Part shown: piece after piece, positions 1 through 9,055 of the stretch | Numbering within the stretch: the first letter of the stretch is position 1 | Layout: each line of letters begins with the position of its first letter | Assembly (NCBI GenBank): GCA_910574885.1 | Contig: CAJTDD010000005.1 | Span: forward strand, 124,001 to 188,000 | Reading direction: 5' to 3' | Source: Lachnospiraceae bacterium | GTDB lineage: Bacteria; Bacillota; Clostridia; Lachnospirales; Lachnospiraceae | DNA length: 64,000 nucleotides | Notes under the pieces: generated by a model | Told to the model about the DNA's origin: nothing | The model's input: only the letters and a program-made list of their open reading frames with translations | The model's database searches: none | Translations under genes and position numbers: made by a program

Positions 1-740
1 AAGACTGGGATTTCCTAATGCGTGTAAGCTGCATATGCGGAGTTGTTGATGTCAAGGAGCCAACCAGTATGTATAGATTGTGGAAAAATGCAGAGAATTC
101 CCATTCTTTACATAGTGAGAAAGAGTGGGTAAATAATACGAACCGGATACGGAAAAGATTTCGCAATAAGCCGCTGCTGTTGCCAGTTGAATATATAGAT
201 GAGATGATACAGATAGCGGAAAAGAATGCTTCATTTTATGGAACGAAGGTGGAAGAGAGAGGACAGGTTACACCTCTGTATTATGATAATGGAAGTGGAT
301 TCAATGAGAGATGTGTAAAAAGAACCGGCAGCAGAAAAGCTCTTCCGGAAATATATTATGAATTTGTAGATTTTGAGATTGAGGGATTAATTTCTTCTAT
401 TCGTTGGGATCCAAATGAAACGGGATATATTTTTGTGGAGAATGTACGAATTCTAATAACGACAGATGATGGAAAAGTGATTGAAAAAAAGATACCGCAG
501 ATGAACACAAACGGTCTGAAGAACAGAAATCAGATTGTTTTCTTTCATCCGGATCCGCAGATTGTAATACATTTCAATAAGAAAATTCGGATATCGAAGA
601 TCGTGATTACAGGAACATTGAGAAATGATATTACGGAAGATATGCACAATTCGATTGCTTTGCAATATAATTCGAGTGTTGTTAGAAAGACCAAGAAGGC
701 TGTGAAAGCGGTTGGGAAAAAAATATTGCGTAAATATTAA
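1..740 (+). CDS. C-terminal part of a family 2 glycosyltransferase, 5' end outside the window
   Basis: The frame is open to the left edge. Its first codons read EDWDFLMR, the ED signature near the end of the catalytic domain of GT-A family 2 glycosyltransferases, followed by EPTSMYRLWKNAENS, also typical of these enzymes. The ATG at 18 is therefore internal. About 70 residues close the GT-A fold. The remaining ~170 form a beta-rich tail that ends in a basic stretch (RKTKKAVKAVGKKILRKY), which could rest on the membrane. It is the first visible gene of a co-directional surface-glycan block followed by an acyltransferase and an ABC exporter. Donor and acceptor sugars cannot be read from this fragment. 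Confidence 0.8.
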   Translation, partial: DWDFLMRVSCICGVVDVKEPTSMYRLWKNAENSHSLHSEKEWVNNTNRIRKRFRNKPLLLPVEYIDEMIQIAEKNASFYGTKVEERGQVTPLYYDNGSGFNERCVKRTGSRKALPEIYYEFVDFEIEGLISSIRWDPNETGYIFVENVRILITTDDGKVIEKKIPQMNTNGLKNRNQIVFFHPDPQIVIHFNKKIRISKIVITGTLRNDITEDMHNSIALQYNSSVVRKTKKAVKAVGKKILRKY

Positions 741-764
741 TTAAAGAGAGATAAAGGGTGAGTG

Positions 765-1832
765 ATGATTACAGACGACAGAAAAAATAATTTTAATATT
801 ATTCGTTTTGTTGCAGCTATGATGGTGGTATTAGGACATATGAGCCATTTGATTGGTGTGGAAGTGAATATGGTATTAGGACAGGCAGTATCAACCATAG
901 GGGTGAAAATCTTTTTTTTAATCAGCGGTTATTTGATTGCTAAGAGTTTTTTGAATGATAGTAATATTTTACGGTATTCAATCAAAAGATTTTTTCGGAT
1001 TATACCAGGATTGGCAGGCGTGGTTTTATTTGCAGTTTTTATTGTAGGCCCAATTTTTACGATTCTTCCAATGCGGGACTATTTTTCGCATAATGTGACA
1101 TGGCTGTACCTAAAAAATATTGCATTAAATATACAATATTTTTTACCAGGTGTTTTTAGTACGAACCCATATCCGGACGCTGTCAATGGTTCATTATGGA
1201 CGTTGCCTGTGGAAGTTTTGATGTATATTGTACTGCCTGTTATCTTTTTGATGTTCCGTAAAATGGATAAAGCGCTTCTATCAGCAATTTTTGCTATAGT
1301 TTTGGAAATTATGAAGATTGGATTGGAAAAGGCAATTCCGGATGCGAGATTCGTAATATATGGGACGGATTTAGTAGCGGCTCTGGCTATTGCGCCATAT
1401 TTTTTTGTAGGGGTAGTGTTCATTTCTCCTAAGATAAAAAAGTATTTGAATTTGCAATTAGCTGTTGGACTTTTTTGTATTGCCGAGATCATGAATTTTT
1501 CCAGCGTAAAGTCCGAAATAGTTATATTTTTTGTATTACCGTATTTTATATTTTCTTTTGCATTTGCAGAGAATCCACAGTTTGTCAAATGCTTTTCAAA
1601 AAATGATTATTCTTATGGATTATACTTGTATGGTTTTTTGATTCAGCAGGCTGCAGTAAAGATACTGCATAATTATAATCTGACATTGAATGTTTATTTT
1701 GCTATTTGTGCAGTTTTGACGACTTTGTTCGGTATGTTGTCCTGGTATTTGATAGAAAGACCTGCCCAGCGGTTTGCCAAAAAGATATTGAAAAGTGAAA
1801 GAATCGCTGCAATGAAAACATTGATATTATAG
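765..1832 (+). CDS. Membrane acyltransferase (acyltransferase 3 / OafA-type), probable glycan O-acetyltransferase
   Basis: This is an integral membrane protein of about 355 residues with roughly ten hydrophobic segments. The N-terminal part has the acyltransferase 3 pattern: RFVAAMMVVLGHMSHL, with the conserved His after the first helix, then FFLISGYLIAKSF and the Arg-rich loop SIKRFFRIIPG. The family moves acyl groups, usually acetyl, across the membrane onto sugars of surface polymers. AAGGG at 754-758 lies 6 nt before ATG 765; a GTG at 762 is in frame but too close. It sits between a GT2 gene and the ABC exporter, so it probably modifies the same polymer. The acceptor is unknown. Confidence 0.85.
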   Translation: MITDDRKNNFNIIRFVAAMMVVLGHMSHLIGVEVNMVLGQAVSTIGVKIFFLISGYLIAKSFLNDSNILRYSIKRFFRIIPGLAGVVLFAVFIVGPIFTILPMRDYFSHNVTWLYLKNIALNIQYFLPGVFSTNPYPDAVNGSLWTLPVEVLMYIVLPVIFLMFRKMDKALLSAIFAIVLEIMKIGLEKAIPDARFVIYGTDLVAALAIAPYFFVGVVFISPKIKKYLNLQLAVGLFCIAEIMNFSSVKSEIVIFFVLPYFIFSFAFAENPQFVKCFSKNDYSYGLYLYGFLIQQAAVKILHNYNLTLNVYFAICAVLTTLFGMLSWYLIERPAQRFAKKILKSERIAAMKTLIL

Positions 1833-1900
1833 ATGTCAAGATTGAAAAGATTAAAGATTGATGGTATAGTATGAGGATATAGTCATCGGGAGGAACGAAG

Positions 1901-2677
1901 ATGTCAACCTATATTCAGAATTTAAAGAAATTTCATCCGCTCTTAAATGAGCTGATAGCGCGGGACATAAAAATAAAATACAGAAGATCTGTATTGGGGG
2001 TTTTGTGGACGCTCCTGAATCCACTGTGTATGATGATTGTATTGTCGGTTGTTTTTTCAAATTTATTTAAATTTGATATAGAAAATTTCCCAATCTATCT
2101 TTTGAGCGGGCAGTTAATTTTTAATTTTTATTCGGAGGCGACCACAAATTCGATGACTGCAATTATCTCTAATGCGCCGCTGATTAAAAAGATTTATGTC
2201 CCCAAATATTTATTTGTATTATCAAACGTATTTTCCGGTACGATCAACCTTCTGGCTTCATTTACGGCAATGATTTTTGTCATGTTAGCAATGAGGGTTG
2301 AATTACATTACACTGTGCTTTTATTTCCAATTCCTCTAATTTTTATTGTTATTTTTTCTTTAGGAGTAGGATTGGTGTTGGCGGCCATTACAGTGAAGTT
2401 CAGAGATATTATGCATCTTTATTCGGTTTTTGTTACAGCGCTTATGTATCTGACGCCGGTTATTTATCCGTTGTCGATTCTTCCGGATTGGATTAAGCCG
2501 GTTGTAATGTTGAACCCAATTACAAACATTCTACAGATGTTCAGGGGAATCATGCTGTATAACACATTCCCGTCATTGGAATCTCTTCTGATTGCAGTGG
2601 TGGAGTCTGCAGGAATGATGGGATTAGGATTATATGTATTTTACAAGAACCAGGATGAATTTATTCTTAATATATAG
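1901..2677 (+). CDS. ABC-2 type polysaccharide/teichoic acid exporter, permease (Wzm/TagG-like)
   Basis: A protein of 258 residues with a cytoplasmic N-terminal amphipathic region and six predicted membrane helices. The N-terminal motif ELIARDIKIKYRRSVLGVLW is the hallmark of Wzm/TagG/KpsM permeases (ABC2_membrane family). GGGAGG at 1889-1894 precedes ATG 1901. The ATPase gene starts 10 bp downstream, so the two form one exporter that moves an undecaprenyl-diphosphate-linked polymer across the cytoplasmic membrane. Its position at the head of the legionaminic acid genes suggests that polymer is the cargo. Confidence 0.92.
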   Translation: MSTYIQNLKKFHPLLNELIARDIKIKYRRSVLGVLWTLLNPLCMMIVLSVVFSNLFKFDIENFPIYLLSGQLIFNFYSEATTNSMTAIISNAPLIKKIYVPKYLFVLSNVFSGTINLLASFTAMIFVMLAMRVELHYTVLLFPIPLIFIVIFSLGVGLVLAAITVKFRDIMHLYSVFVTALMYLTPVIYPLSILPDWIKPVVMLNPITNILQMFRGIMLYNTFPSLESLLIAVVESAGMMGLGLYVFYKNQDEFILNI

Positions 2678-2687
2678 GAGAATATGT

Positions 2688-3422
2688 ATGGAAAATCAAG
2701 ATATCATTACCGTTGATCATGTTTCGATGCGCTTTAGCCTTGCGTCTGAAAAAATGGACAGTTTTAAAGAATATGTGATTAAATCGATTAAGCGTCAGTT
2801 ATCATACGATGAATTCTGGGCATTGAAAGATGTTTCTTTCGGTGTAGGCCGAGGAGACGCCCTAGGGTTGATTGGGCTGAATGGCAGCGGTAAAAGTACA
2901 ATGCTGAAGGTGATAGCCGGGGTATTAAAACCAACAAAGGGAAGCGTCACGGTGAGAGGGAGCATTGCTCCGATGATAGAGCTGGGAGCAGGTTTTGACA
3001 TGGATCTGACTGCGACGGAGAATATATTTTTAAACGGAGCCTTGTTGGGATATTCGAGACATGAGATGGAAAAGCAGTATGACGGTATTGTGGAATTCTC
3101 TGAATTGCAGGATTTTATGAATGTGCCTGTGAAAAATTTTTCATCGGGTATGATCTCCAGGCTGGGATTTGCTATCGCTACAATTGGCATACCAGACATA
3201 TTAATTGTGGATGAGGTTCTGTCAGTCGGTGACTTCCGTTTTCAGGAAAAGTGTCAGGAACGTATCAAAAATATGTTGGACAACGGTACGACATTGCTAT
3301 TTGTTTCACATAGTATCAAACAGGTGAAAGAATTATGTAATAAGATTGTGTGGCTGGAAAAGGGAAATCTGAAAATGTACGGTGAAGCAAAAGAGATAGC
3401 TGAGATATACAGTGCATCTTAA
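2688..3422 (+). CDS. ABC polysaccharide exporter, ATP-binding subunit (Wzt/TagH-like, short form)
   Basis: ATPase subunit of 244 residues that pairs with the permease just upstream. It shows Walker A (GLNGSGKST), the family motif IELGAGFDMDLTATENIFLNG, a degenerate signature (FSSGMISRLGFAIA) and Walker B (ILIVDEVLSVGD), then the H-loop (FVSHS). The frame opens upstream within the permease, but GGAG at 2677-2680 places the start at ATG 2688. The protein stops right after the ATPase domain, so it lacks the C-terminal carbohydrate-binding domain that lets some Wzt proteins recognise a capped glycan end. Export is therefore probably not chain-cap dependent. Confidence 0.92.
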   Translation: MENQDIITVDHVSMRFSLASEKMDSFKEYVIKSIKRQLSYDEFWALKDVSFGVGRGDALGLIGLNGSGKSTMLKVIAGVLKPTKGSVTVRGSIAPMIELGAGFDMDLTATENIFLNGALLGYSRHEMEKQYDGIVEFSELQDFMNVPVKNFSSGMISRLGFAIATIGIPDILIVDEVLSVGDFRFQEKCQERIKNMLDNGTTLLFVSHSIKQVKELCNKIVWLEKGNLKMYGEAKEIAEIYSAS

Positions 3423-3438
3423 TTAGGAGTCTGATATT

Positions 3439-4047
3439 ATGAAATCAAAAATAAAGGGAATCATAATAGTTTTAGTAATCATTATTGCAACAGGATATTA
3501 TTCAGTCATAGATAAGAATCAGCCAATTTACAATCTGGGATATGATACCAGTGAATATATAGCAATGGAGTTGATTCAGAACGGCAGTGTTTCAGAAAAG
3601 TTTGTCTGCAAAGAAGATTCAATAGATGGAATGTCTTTTAAGATGAATGAAAATGCAGGCAGTTTTAGGGACAGTATCTTAATCGGGTACGAGCTTTGGG
3701 ATGTAAGTGAAGATAAATGTTTGATTAAAGGAGACACAGATATTAAGAAGCTGAAAAGCGGAAGGTTTTTTAATATAAAATTTGACAGGATTAGCGGATG
3801 TAAGGATAAAGAATATCTATTTAGGATTATAGTAAAGGCGTGTGAAGGACAAAGCGGAGTCAATGTTTATTATACGCAAGGTGTTGAGGATGCGACAGAA
3901 TTAACTTATGACGATAATGGGGTAGACGGGACCTGGGTAGTGAGGACAATTACACACAGATTTGATTTGGAAACATTTATTGTAACATTCTGCTTTATAT
4001 TATATATTATTTTATTTATGAAGGCATTATACAGATTGTTTGGATAA
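3439..4047 (+). CDS. Uncharacterised protein with two membrane segments and an extracytoplasmic beta-rich domain
   Basis: No family recognised. The 202-residue product has an N-terminal membrane helix (residues ~5-22), an external domain of ~150 residues rich in beta-prone and charged stretches (DSILIGYELWDVSEDKCLI), and a C-terminal helix (~178-200, TFIVTFCFILYIILFMKAL). AGGAG at 3425-3429 precedes the ATG by about 9 nt. The gap to the exporter ATPase is only 16 bp, so the gene belongs to the same operon. The layout fits an accessory protein that sits outside the membrane with the exporter or with the glycerophosphodiesterase encoded next, but this is inferred only from position. Confidence 0.6.
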   Translation: MKSKIKGIIIVLVIIIATGYYSVIDKNQPIYNLGYDTSEYIAMELIQNGSVSEKFVCKEDSIDGMSFKMNENAGSFRDSILIGYELWDVSEDKCLIKGDTDIKKLKSGRFFNIKFDRISGCKDKEYLFRIIVKACEGQSGVNVYYTQGVEDATELTYDDNGVDGTWVVRTITHRFDLETFIVTFCFILYIILFMKALYRLFG

Positions 4048-4076
4048 AGGGATGTAACTGAGACTGGGAGGCTAAA

Positions 4077-5318
4077 ATGACAAGTCAGGATATGAAAAAG
4101 CAAGTGAGAAACAGAATAATATATATAACGATAATTATTGTCATATTCATCTGTATTTTAATTGGTTTTGTTTTGTATAGCAAATACATTCATAATAAGT
4201 ATATTCAAAACAGAACAGAAAGTCAGAAAAATGAATTGATTAAGGATGATTTTTATCCGGTAAAAGACGTTATGCTGTCAGATGGATATAAAGAAGAGGA
4301 ACCATATGTTTTTGAGAAGAATGTTTCCGGAAAAGACATTTCAGTGTCATTTGATTTTAAAGAAAAACTGTGTAGCAAAAATCAATATGAGTTCCCACTT
4401 GATGATGTCGTTCGGGAGAACGATTCTGTTTTTTATGTGAAGAGAGATAAATTGGAGTCGATTTTAAACTGTAAGTTAGAATATCGTAAGGGGACGGTAG
4501 CTGTTGATTCGGTAAATTATGAAGCGCATGAATGGACAGAATTCCCTGCATTGATTGCGCATGCAGGAGGAACCATCCGGGAGAAAGAATATAATTCTTA
4601 TTACACGAATTCATTGGAGGCTCTTGTTACAAATTATAATTTAGGGCATAGAGTATTTGAATTTGATTTTTATTTGACGAGCGACCAAAAACTTGCCGCT
4701 GTGCATGACTGGGTTCAGTTTGGGTATCAGGACGGTACTGCATTGTCTTCAGAGGAATGGAAAAATTTTAAAACTTATGGTTCCCCTGTTACTGAGGGAC
4801 GATATACGACAATGCTCGTTGAGGATATTTTAGATGAAATGATGGTCAATAAAGATATATTTATTGTTACAGATACAAAAGCTTTTGAGATTACAGATGA
4901 AGAGACTCGATTGCAATTTCAGTTAATATATGATGAAGCAATGAAACGAGACCCAGAACTGCTAAATCGGTTTATTCCTCAGATCTATAATGAAGAAATG
5001 TATGAGATGCTTGCATCCATTTATCATTTCCCAAGTATTATTTATACGATATATGCAACGACTGCATCGGCAGAGCAAATCATGAATTTTTCTGTTCAGC
5101 ATGACAATATTAAAGTGATAACTGCGCCGGTAAGTGATTTAAGATTTGGTGAAGAGGAAATAGATACGCTTCATTCATCGGGATTACTATTGTACAATCA
5201 TACAATACATACGTATGCGGAATTAAGCGCTGGGAGAGCAAAAGGCGTTGATGGATTCTATACGGGATTGTTGCTGCCAAGGGATATCAATCTCTATGAA
5301 CAGCTAGAGGGAGAATAG
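4077..5318 (+). CDS. Membrane-anchored glycerophosphodiester phosphodiesterase-like protein
   Basis: A 413-residue protein with one N-terminal membrane helix (~14-36), an external segment of ~110 residues, and a GDPD-type (PI-PLC-like TIM barrel) domain from ~155 to the end. Catalytic-type residues are visible: HAGG (162-165, usually HRG), EFDF (195-198, the E-x-D metal ligands) and VHDW (209-212, the second His). The family cleaves glycerophosphodiesters by metal-dependent acid-base catalysis. Residues ~58-140 resemble a copper-amine-oxidase-N-like stalk repeat, a weak match by eye. GGGAGG before ATG 4077 sets the start. In a glycan locus it could trim glycerophosphate-containing wall polymer; HAGG instead of HRG leaves activity open. 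Confidence 0.8.
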   Translation: MTSQDMKKQVRNRIIYITIIIVIFICILIGFVLYSKYIHNKYIQNRTESQKNELIKDDFYPVKDVMLSDGYKEEEPYVFEKNVSGKDISVSFDFKEKLCSKNQYEFPLDDVVRENDSVFYVKRDKLESILNCKLEYRKGTVAVDSVNYEAHEWTEFPALIAHAGGTIREKEYNSYYTNSLEALVTNYNLGHRVFEFDFYLTSDQKLAAVHDWVQFGYQDGTALSSEEWKNFKTYGSPVTEGRYTTMLVEDILDEMMVNKDIFIVTDTKAFEITDEETRLQFQLIYDEAMKRDPELLNRFIPQIYNEEMYEMLASIYHFPSIIYTIYATTASAEQIMNFSVQHDNIKVITAPVSDLRFGEEEIDTLHSSGLLLYNHTIHTYAELSAGRAKGVDGFYTGLLLPRDINLYEQLEGE

Positions 5319-5320
5319 AT

Positions 5321-6832
5321 ATGGGTAATAAACTTATTGTTCCGTTTGTGTTTTCTCATAAAGTAGATAAGCGCATATTTGCTTGGATTTTTTGTAAATA
5401 TGCAGATTTTTGTTTGAGAAATGACATGCCGATGATTACTGAAGAAGAGTATTGCAGGGATGAAGCATTAATTGATTCTTACAATAGCTGGGACCCTCAG
5501 AAGGATGTCTGTACGGTACTGGCTCCTGATAGGGAAATCTTAAAAAAGCAATTGAAAAGTGTTGTGATTACAGAGGACGAGAGAAAAACTTATCTGAAAG
5601 ATTTAGATATTGACAATTCCAGTAAAAGCCGAATTTGGGTAAGCGTGGAAGAGCACAAAGGTTTTGAAGAATTAATTGATAAGAAAATACGGGAAGTTGA
5701 AGCACGGTATGGAAAAATTAATGTCATTGTTACGTGGATTCGATATCCGGCGTTAGCTGAATGTGCGAGAAAGTATGGAATAAAGGTTCTGACGCAGGAG
5801 GTATCCAGCGTCAGAGGAGGATATACTTATAAGGAGGTCTTGGGATATTTTAATTTCGGTGAAAAATATACTTCTAAAACGATACAAGAGGGCTATTTGG
5901 CGGTGGAAAACCAGTTGGATCAGGAAGTGGTTTTGAGCAGAAAGGAAATTTTGGCTCTTATACTCAAGAAAGAACATCTGGAAATCCTTAATCGGTTGGA
6001 AGATGCTATCTATGAATTTGGCGTAGATGCGGATGCAGAAAGAGATGCTTTTTTTGGAAAGTATTCGGATATTTCACAGAGAGAAATCATAGAGGGAGTC
6101 AGGAGATTGATAGATCCCAGCAATGTTCTTGCACGGTATCACCCCCATACGAAGCCTGAAAATCCGGAGTTAGAATTTGACATAGACGATTCAGTCAGTT
6201 CTTTGGAATGGATATTAAAATGCAGAAGAATTGTGTCCGGCATATCTAACGTAGGTTTTGAGGCGGCGCTGGCTGGGCGCACGGCATATATATTATGTGA
6301 AAAGGCGCCGTTTTATTCAGCCGGGGTTCATTCATTAAGGAATATGGAAGAATCTATAACTCCGATAAAAATGTTGAATTACATGTTGTTTGGTTATTTT
6401 GCACCATGGGATTTAATGTTTGATGTTGACTATATACTGTGGAGAGCGGCAGATCCAGATCCAATCGAGGTTTATCGGCGTAATCTATCCTATGTGTTAA
6501 AGAAGGAACAATTAGATTATAATGAAATGTCTGAAATATCTCAGGAACAGCGTATCAAAGATATTCTGAGTAAGATACATGGTTTATCAGACAATGAAAT
6601 AGAGAGGTTTGTGAAGAAAAGCCGGAATAAGCCATATCTCGAAATTCTTGAAATACAGGAATCCTGCCAAAAGAAATTGAATGAGACGAATATTGAGCTG
6701 GAAAGCAGAAAGAGTGAGCTTGCGTATTATAAAAATGAAGTGAAAACTATGCGGGACAGCACTTCGTGGAGAATGACAAAACCGTTAAGGAATGGCGGAG
6801 ATATATTAAGAAAAGTAAAAAAAATGCATTAA
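5321..6832 (+). CDS. Putative capsule/wall-polymer glycosyltransferase with C-terminal coiled coil
   Basis: A 503-residue soluble protein. The segment around residues 295-325 (RRIVSGISNVGFEAALAGRT) resembles the donor-binding helix of KpsC/KpsS- and Kdo-transferase-like enzymes (S-x-x-G-x-E-A-x-x-x-G). The upstream half contains NVIVTWIRYPAL and TQEVSSVRGG, possible Rossmann elements. Residues ~445-490 form a coiled coil that ends in MRDSTSWRMTKPLR, a motif often seen at the tail of cell-surface glycosyltransferases. It lies between the exporter and the legionaminic acid genes, so it is the best local candidate for a nonulosonic-acid or linker-sugar transferase. That assignment is inference; only the glycosyltransferase-like nature is moderately supported. 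Confidence 0.6.
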   Translation: MGNKLIVPFVFSHKVDKRIFAWIFCKYADFCLRNDMPMITEEEYCRDEALIDSYNSWDPQKDVCTVLAPDREILKKQLKSVVITEDERKTYLKDLDIDNSSKSRIWVSVEEHKGFEELIDKKIREVEARYGKINVIVTWIRYPALAECARKYGIKVLTQEVSSVRGGYTYKEVLGYFNFGEKYTSKTIQEGYLAVENQLDQEVVLSRKEILALILKKEHLEILNRLEDAIYEFGVDADAERDAFFGKYSDISQREIIEGVRRLIDPSNVLARYHPHTKPENPELEFDIDDSVSSLEWILKCRRIVSGISNVGFEAALAGRTAYILCEKAPFYSAGVHSLRNMEESITPIKMLNYMLFGYFAPWDLMFDVDYILWRAADPDPIEVYRRNLSYVLKKEQLDYNEMSEISQEQRIKDILSKIHGLSDNEIERFVKKSRNKPYLEILEIQESCQKKLNETNIELESRKSELAYYKNEVKTMRDSTSWRMTKPLRNGGDILRKVKKMH

Positions 6833-6863
6833 TCAAAACAGAAGTATGTGTGGAGGATATTCA

Positions 6864-7847
6864 ATGATGAGAAAGGTTTTAGTAACCGGAGCTGACGGAT
6901 TTATCGGAAGCCATCTGACAGAAGAATTGGTGCAGCGAGGGTTTCAGGTAAGAGCTTTTGTCTATTATAATTCATTTAATACATGGGGGTGGCTAGATAC
7001 TGTCTCGAAAGACATCATGAAAAATGTTGAGATATTTCAGGGCGACATCAGAGATCCCAATGGCGTGAAAGAGTCTATGCAAGGATGTGATGCAGTATTT
7101 CATCTGGCGGCGCTGATTGCAATCCCGTTTAGCTATCACTCCCCAGATACTTATGTCGATACGAATATAAAAGGAACGCTGAATGTATTACAGGCAGCAC
7201 GGGCATTAGAGACAGCACGGGTACTGACGACTTCGACTTCGGAGGTTTATGGAACGGCCCAGTATGTTCCCATTGATGAAAAGCATCCTTATCAGGGACA
7301 ATCGCCTTACTCCGCGACAAAAATAGGTGCGGACAGATTGGCGGAATCTTTTTACCGTTCTTTTAACCTTCCTGTTACGATTGTAAGGCCATTTAACACT
7401 TTCGGACCCAGACAATCGGCAAGGGCGGTGATCCCTACGATCATTACGCAGCTGCTTACAGGAAAAACAGAGATAAAATTAGGTTCGTTGACTCCGACGA
7501 GAGATTTCAATTATGTGAAAGACACGGTGAACGGATTTGTCGAAATATATAAGTCGGGGAGAACGGTTGGAGAAGAAATTAACATAGCGACACAACAGGA
7601 AATATCAATCGGGGAGCTGGCAGAAGAGCTGATTCGGCAGATCAATCCCCAGGCAAGAATCGTCTGTGATGATCAGCGGTTAAGACCGCAGAACAGTGAG
7701 GTCAACCGGCTTCTCGGATCAAATACGAAGATCAAAGAATTGACAGATTGGCGTCCTAGATTTTCATTTGAAGAAGGGTTGGCAGAAACAATTTCCTTTT
7801 TGAAACTGAATTTAAATAAATATAAAGCCGATATTTACAATTTGTAG
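6864..7847 (+). CDS. legB: NAD-dependent sugar-nucleotide 4,6-dehydratase, legionaminic acid pathway (LegB)
   Basis: Short-chain dehydrogenase-type enzyme of 327 residues. It has the Rossmann motif TGADGFIGSH, the loop SEVYG and the catalytic YSATK (Tyr-x-x-x-Lys). In the Campylobacter jejuni pathway LegB converts GDP-GlcNAc to the 4-keto-6-deoxy sugar, the first committed step. The text follows the LegB group closely (FNTFGPRQSARAVIP, TPTRDFNYVKDT). GGAGG at 6852-6856 points to ATG 6864; an in-frame ATG at 6846 lies upstream of that site. It opens an uninterrupted run legB-legC-ptmE-legH-legI-legG-legF with overlaps or short gaps, so these genes are almost certainly one transcript. Confidence 0.9.
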   Translation: MMRKVLVTGADGFIGSHLTEELVQRGFQVRAFVYYNSFNTWGWLDTVSKDIMKNVEIFQGDIRDPNGVKESMQGCDAVFHLAALIAIPFSYHSPDTYVDTNIKGTLNVLQAARALETARVLTTSTSEVYGTAQYVPIDEKHPYQGQSPYSATKIGADRLAESFYRSFNLPVTIVRPFNTFGPRQSARAVIPTIITQLLTGKTEIKLGSLTPTRDFNYVKDTVNGFVEIYKSGRTVGEEINIATQQEISIGELAEELIRQINPQARIVCDDQRLRPQNSEVNRLLGSNTKIKELTDWRPRFSFEEGLAETISFLKLNLNKYKADIYNL

Positions 7848-7870
7848 GAGTGTAGTGACGGGGTGATTTT

Positions 7871-9055
7871 ATGGAGGGTTTTATACCACTTTCAATACCG
7901 AATTTTGAAGGAAATGAGAGCAGATATGTGAATGATGCATTAAGCCAGGGATGGGTATCAACGGGCGGCGCATATATTACAGAATTAGAAAAACAAATGG
8001 CAGATTTTTTATGTGTTGAGAATGTCGCCGCTTGCCAGAGCGGAACGTCTGCAATACATTTATCATTGGTTGAAGGTGGTATTAAACCGGGTGATATGGT
8101 TATTGTTCCGACATTGACGTTTATTGCGGCTGTGAATCCGGTTCGGTATCAATTTGCTGAACCGGTGTTTATGGACTGTGATGACAGCCTGTGCATGGAT
8201 GCAGGTAAATTAGAAAGATTTTGCAGGGAAGAATGCTGCTATGAAGATTATGTCTTGATTCATAAGGCGTCGGGGAAACATGTGAAGGCGGTTATAGTGG
8301 TTCATGTGTTCGGTAATATGGCAGATATGGAAGAGATTATGCAGACTGCCAGAGAATTTAATCTGAAGGTAATTGAAGATGCGACGGAGGCATTAGGCAC
8401 TCGCTATAGCAGTGGGCGCTATGATGGAATGTATGCAGGGACGATAGGAGATTTTGGCGCATATTCGTTCAACGGAAACAAGATTATTACTACCGGAGGC
8501 GGCGGAGCCGTGACGGCGAAAAGTCCAGAAGTGGTTGATCATATCAGATATTTATCTACTCAGTCCAAGGACGATCCATATTTTTATATCCATAATGAGG
8601 TTGGATTTAATTATAGGATGACGAACCTCCAAGCGGCATTAGGGGTTGCGCAGTTAGAAAAATTGCCGGAATTTATTGAGCGAAAACAGGATAATTATGA
8701 TTTGTATAAAAAACTGTTTGAAGGTTTTAAATATGGCCGGCTGTTAGGGTTTCGTGAAGGCACATTTTCCAATCAATGGTTTTACTCATTAGAGATTGAC
8801 CGAGACAGAATCAACGCGGATATGCCTGTAATCGTTAAGAGATTACAGGATATGGGAATACAGACAAGGGCGGTATGGGGGCTGATTCATGAACAACTTC
8901 CGTATCAGAAGTTTATTGCGTATGAGATTGAGAAGGCATATGAGTATTCTGCAGGTATTTTAAATATACCTTGCAGTACACAGATTACGAAGAAGGATAT
9001 TTGTTATGTTGCTGAGAGCATAAGGAACCTTTTGGGAGAGTTAGCGGATGAATAA
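7871..9055 (+). CDS. legC: PLP-dependent sugar aminotransferase, legionaminic acid pathway (LegC)
   Basis: A DegT/DnrJ/EryC1 family aminotransferase of 394 residues. The PLP Lys is in SFNGNKIITTGGGG, with the usual upstream motifs CQSGTSAIHLSL and VIEDATEALG. It should aminate C4 of the 4-keto sugar made by LegB, using glutamate as amino donor. The length is typical of the LegC group. It starts 23 bp after legB, with GGGTGA upstream of the ATG, and overlaps the next gene by 8 bp, so the two are probably translationally coupled. Order in the cluster, not motif alone, separates it from PseC- or PglE-type relatives. Confidence 0.9.
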   Translation: MEGFIPLSIPNFEGNESRYVNDALSQGWVSTGGAYITELEKQMADFLCVENVAACQSGTSAIHLSLVEGGIKPGDMVIVPTLTFIAAVNPVRYQFAEPVFMDCDDSLCMDAGKLERFCREECCYEDYVLIHKASGKHVKAVIVVHVFGNMADMEEIMQTAREFNLKVIEDATEALGTRYSSGRYDGMYAGTIGDFGAYSFNGNKIITTGGGGAVTAKSPEVVDHIRYLSTQSKDDPYFYIHNEVGFNYRMTNLQAALGVAQLEKLPEFIERKQDNYDLYKKLFEGFKYGRLLGFREGTFSNQWFYSLEIDRDRINADMPVIVKRLQDMGIQTRAVWGLIHEQLPYQKFIAYEIEKAYEYSAGILNIPCSTQITKKDICYVAESIRNLLGELADE

